Shown in pieces: positions 6,455 through 6,812 of a DNA stretch of 6,812 nt. The notes under the pieces were generated by a model. The model saw only the letters and a program-made list of their open reading frames with translations, did no database searches and was not told where the DNA came from. The first letter of the stretch is position 1. Each line of letters begins with the position of its first letter. The stretch comes from an uncultured bacterium (GTDB lineage Bacteria > Planctomycetota > Planctomycetia > Pirellulales > UBA1268), in assembly GCA_937959175.1 (NCBI GenBank), contig CALGAS010000345.1, positions 1 to 6,812 of the forward strand, given 5' to 3'. The position numbers and the translations under genes are program-made.

Positions 6455-6812
6455 CGCCGTTCTCCGGCGGCACGGTCGGCCGACGACACGACCCGGGCCC
6501 GCCGCCCGTCGACCTCGAGGGTGTCGGCATCGAGCCACCGCGTGTGGATCAGGGCCAGCCCGATCGTCGAGCCGCCCTCTGCGGCAGGGCAGGCGGAGGT
6601 GAGCATCCCGGCCTGCTGGTCTCCAACGCTGACCGTGGCCGGCAGCGTCGGCGGCGCATCGGCCTCGATGGCGAGCGTCACCAGTCGCCGGTTGACGTGG
6701 CCCATCGCATCGAGCCGGGCCACCGTCTCCTGGCCGAGGTAGCAGCCCTTGGTGAAGGAGATCTCCCGCGCGTCGCGGCCGAGTTCCTGCGGGAGGGTCT
6801 TGGCAGGAATGT
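6451..6812 (-). CDS. ygfZ: YgfZ/GcvT-like folate-binding protein, C-terminal part
   Basis: The visible 119 residues are the C-terminal part of a YgfZ (IscA-partner, Fe-S cluster maintenance) protein; the 5' part lies beyond the right edge. The diagnostic KGCYLGQE motif, whose Cys is the conserved functional residue of the family, lies at visible residues 21-28. It is preceded by LPQELGRD and followed by TVARLDAMGHVNRRL. Next comes the typical small beta-barrel with GMLTSACPAAEGGSTIGLALI. These features separate it from true GcvT aminomethyltransferase, which lacks KGCYxGQE. The reading frame continues unbroken to 6812, upstream of the internal GTG/Met candidates near 6723, so the gene is cut by the window rather than starting there. 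The stop TGA at 6451-6453 overlaps the Nudix ATG. Pairing of these two genes may link Fe-S or folate damage control with nucleotide clean-up, but that is inference. Confidence 0.93.
   Translation of the reverse strand, partial: IPAKTLPQELGRDAREISFTKGCYLGQETVARLDAMGHVNRRLVTLAIEADAPPTLPATVSVGDQQAGMLTSACPAAEGGSTIGLALIHTRWLDADTLEVDGRRARVVSSADRAAGERR
6462..6465 (-). promoter_or_regulatory. Shine-Dalgarno site deciding the Nudix start
   Basis: GGAG on the minus strand lies 7 nt before ATG 6454, inside the last codons of the folate-binding protein gene. It supports the 175-residue form of the Nudix protein over the longer open frame. Confidence 0.6.

Overview
The window is GC-rich bacterial DNA of ordinary dense gene layout. 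It has five complete protein genes, one gene cut by the right edge and probably the first codons of another at the left edge. I saw no rRNA, tRNA, CRISPR array, insertion sequence or phage gene. An exosortase next to a Wzz/tyrosine-kinase polysaccharide co-polymerase, the Ala/Gly/Pro-rich protein termini and the base composition all suit a planctomycete (Pirellulales-like). That assignment is inference from gene content, not from a marker gene.

Left block (1-4793, minus strand), read from right to left. It starts with a type IV prepilin-peptidase homologue (4793-3879), whose N-terminal zinc/processing domain is intact but whose second catalytic aspartate (the GxGD motif) appears to be missing. 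Next is an exosortase (3747-2380) with its Cys/Arg/His catalytic residues in place. Then comes a membrane-anchored Wzc-like tyrosine-kinase co-polymerase (2296-47). A further start codon with a strong ribosome binding site follows at 14, so the transcription unit probably continues past the left edge. A perfect 11-bp inverted repeat sits in the leader just before the kinase gene. The block reads as a cell-surface module: exosortase handles proteins carrying a C-terminal sorting signal, and the Wzc-like protein controls polymer chain length and export of the extracellular polysaccharide that usually accompanies exosortases.

Middle (4874-5872, plus strand): a polytopic membrane protein of the lysylphosphatidylglycerol synthase transmembrane-region/UPF0104 family, divergent from the left block across an 80-bp gap that must hold any promoters for both directions.

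Right block (5927-6812, minus strand): the C-terminal part of a YgfZ/GcvT-like folate-binding Fe-S maintenance protein, overlapping by an ATGA junction a Nudix hydrolase of the ADP-ribose pyrophosphatase type. This is a housekeeping pair. It converges on the membrane-protein gene across a 54-bp gap containing a GC-rich hairpin.

The item most worth a second look is the combination of an apparently protease-dead prepilin-peptidase homologue with an exosortase and a tyrosine-poor BY-kinase on one strand. I see no wholly unknown system that can be supported from sequence alone.
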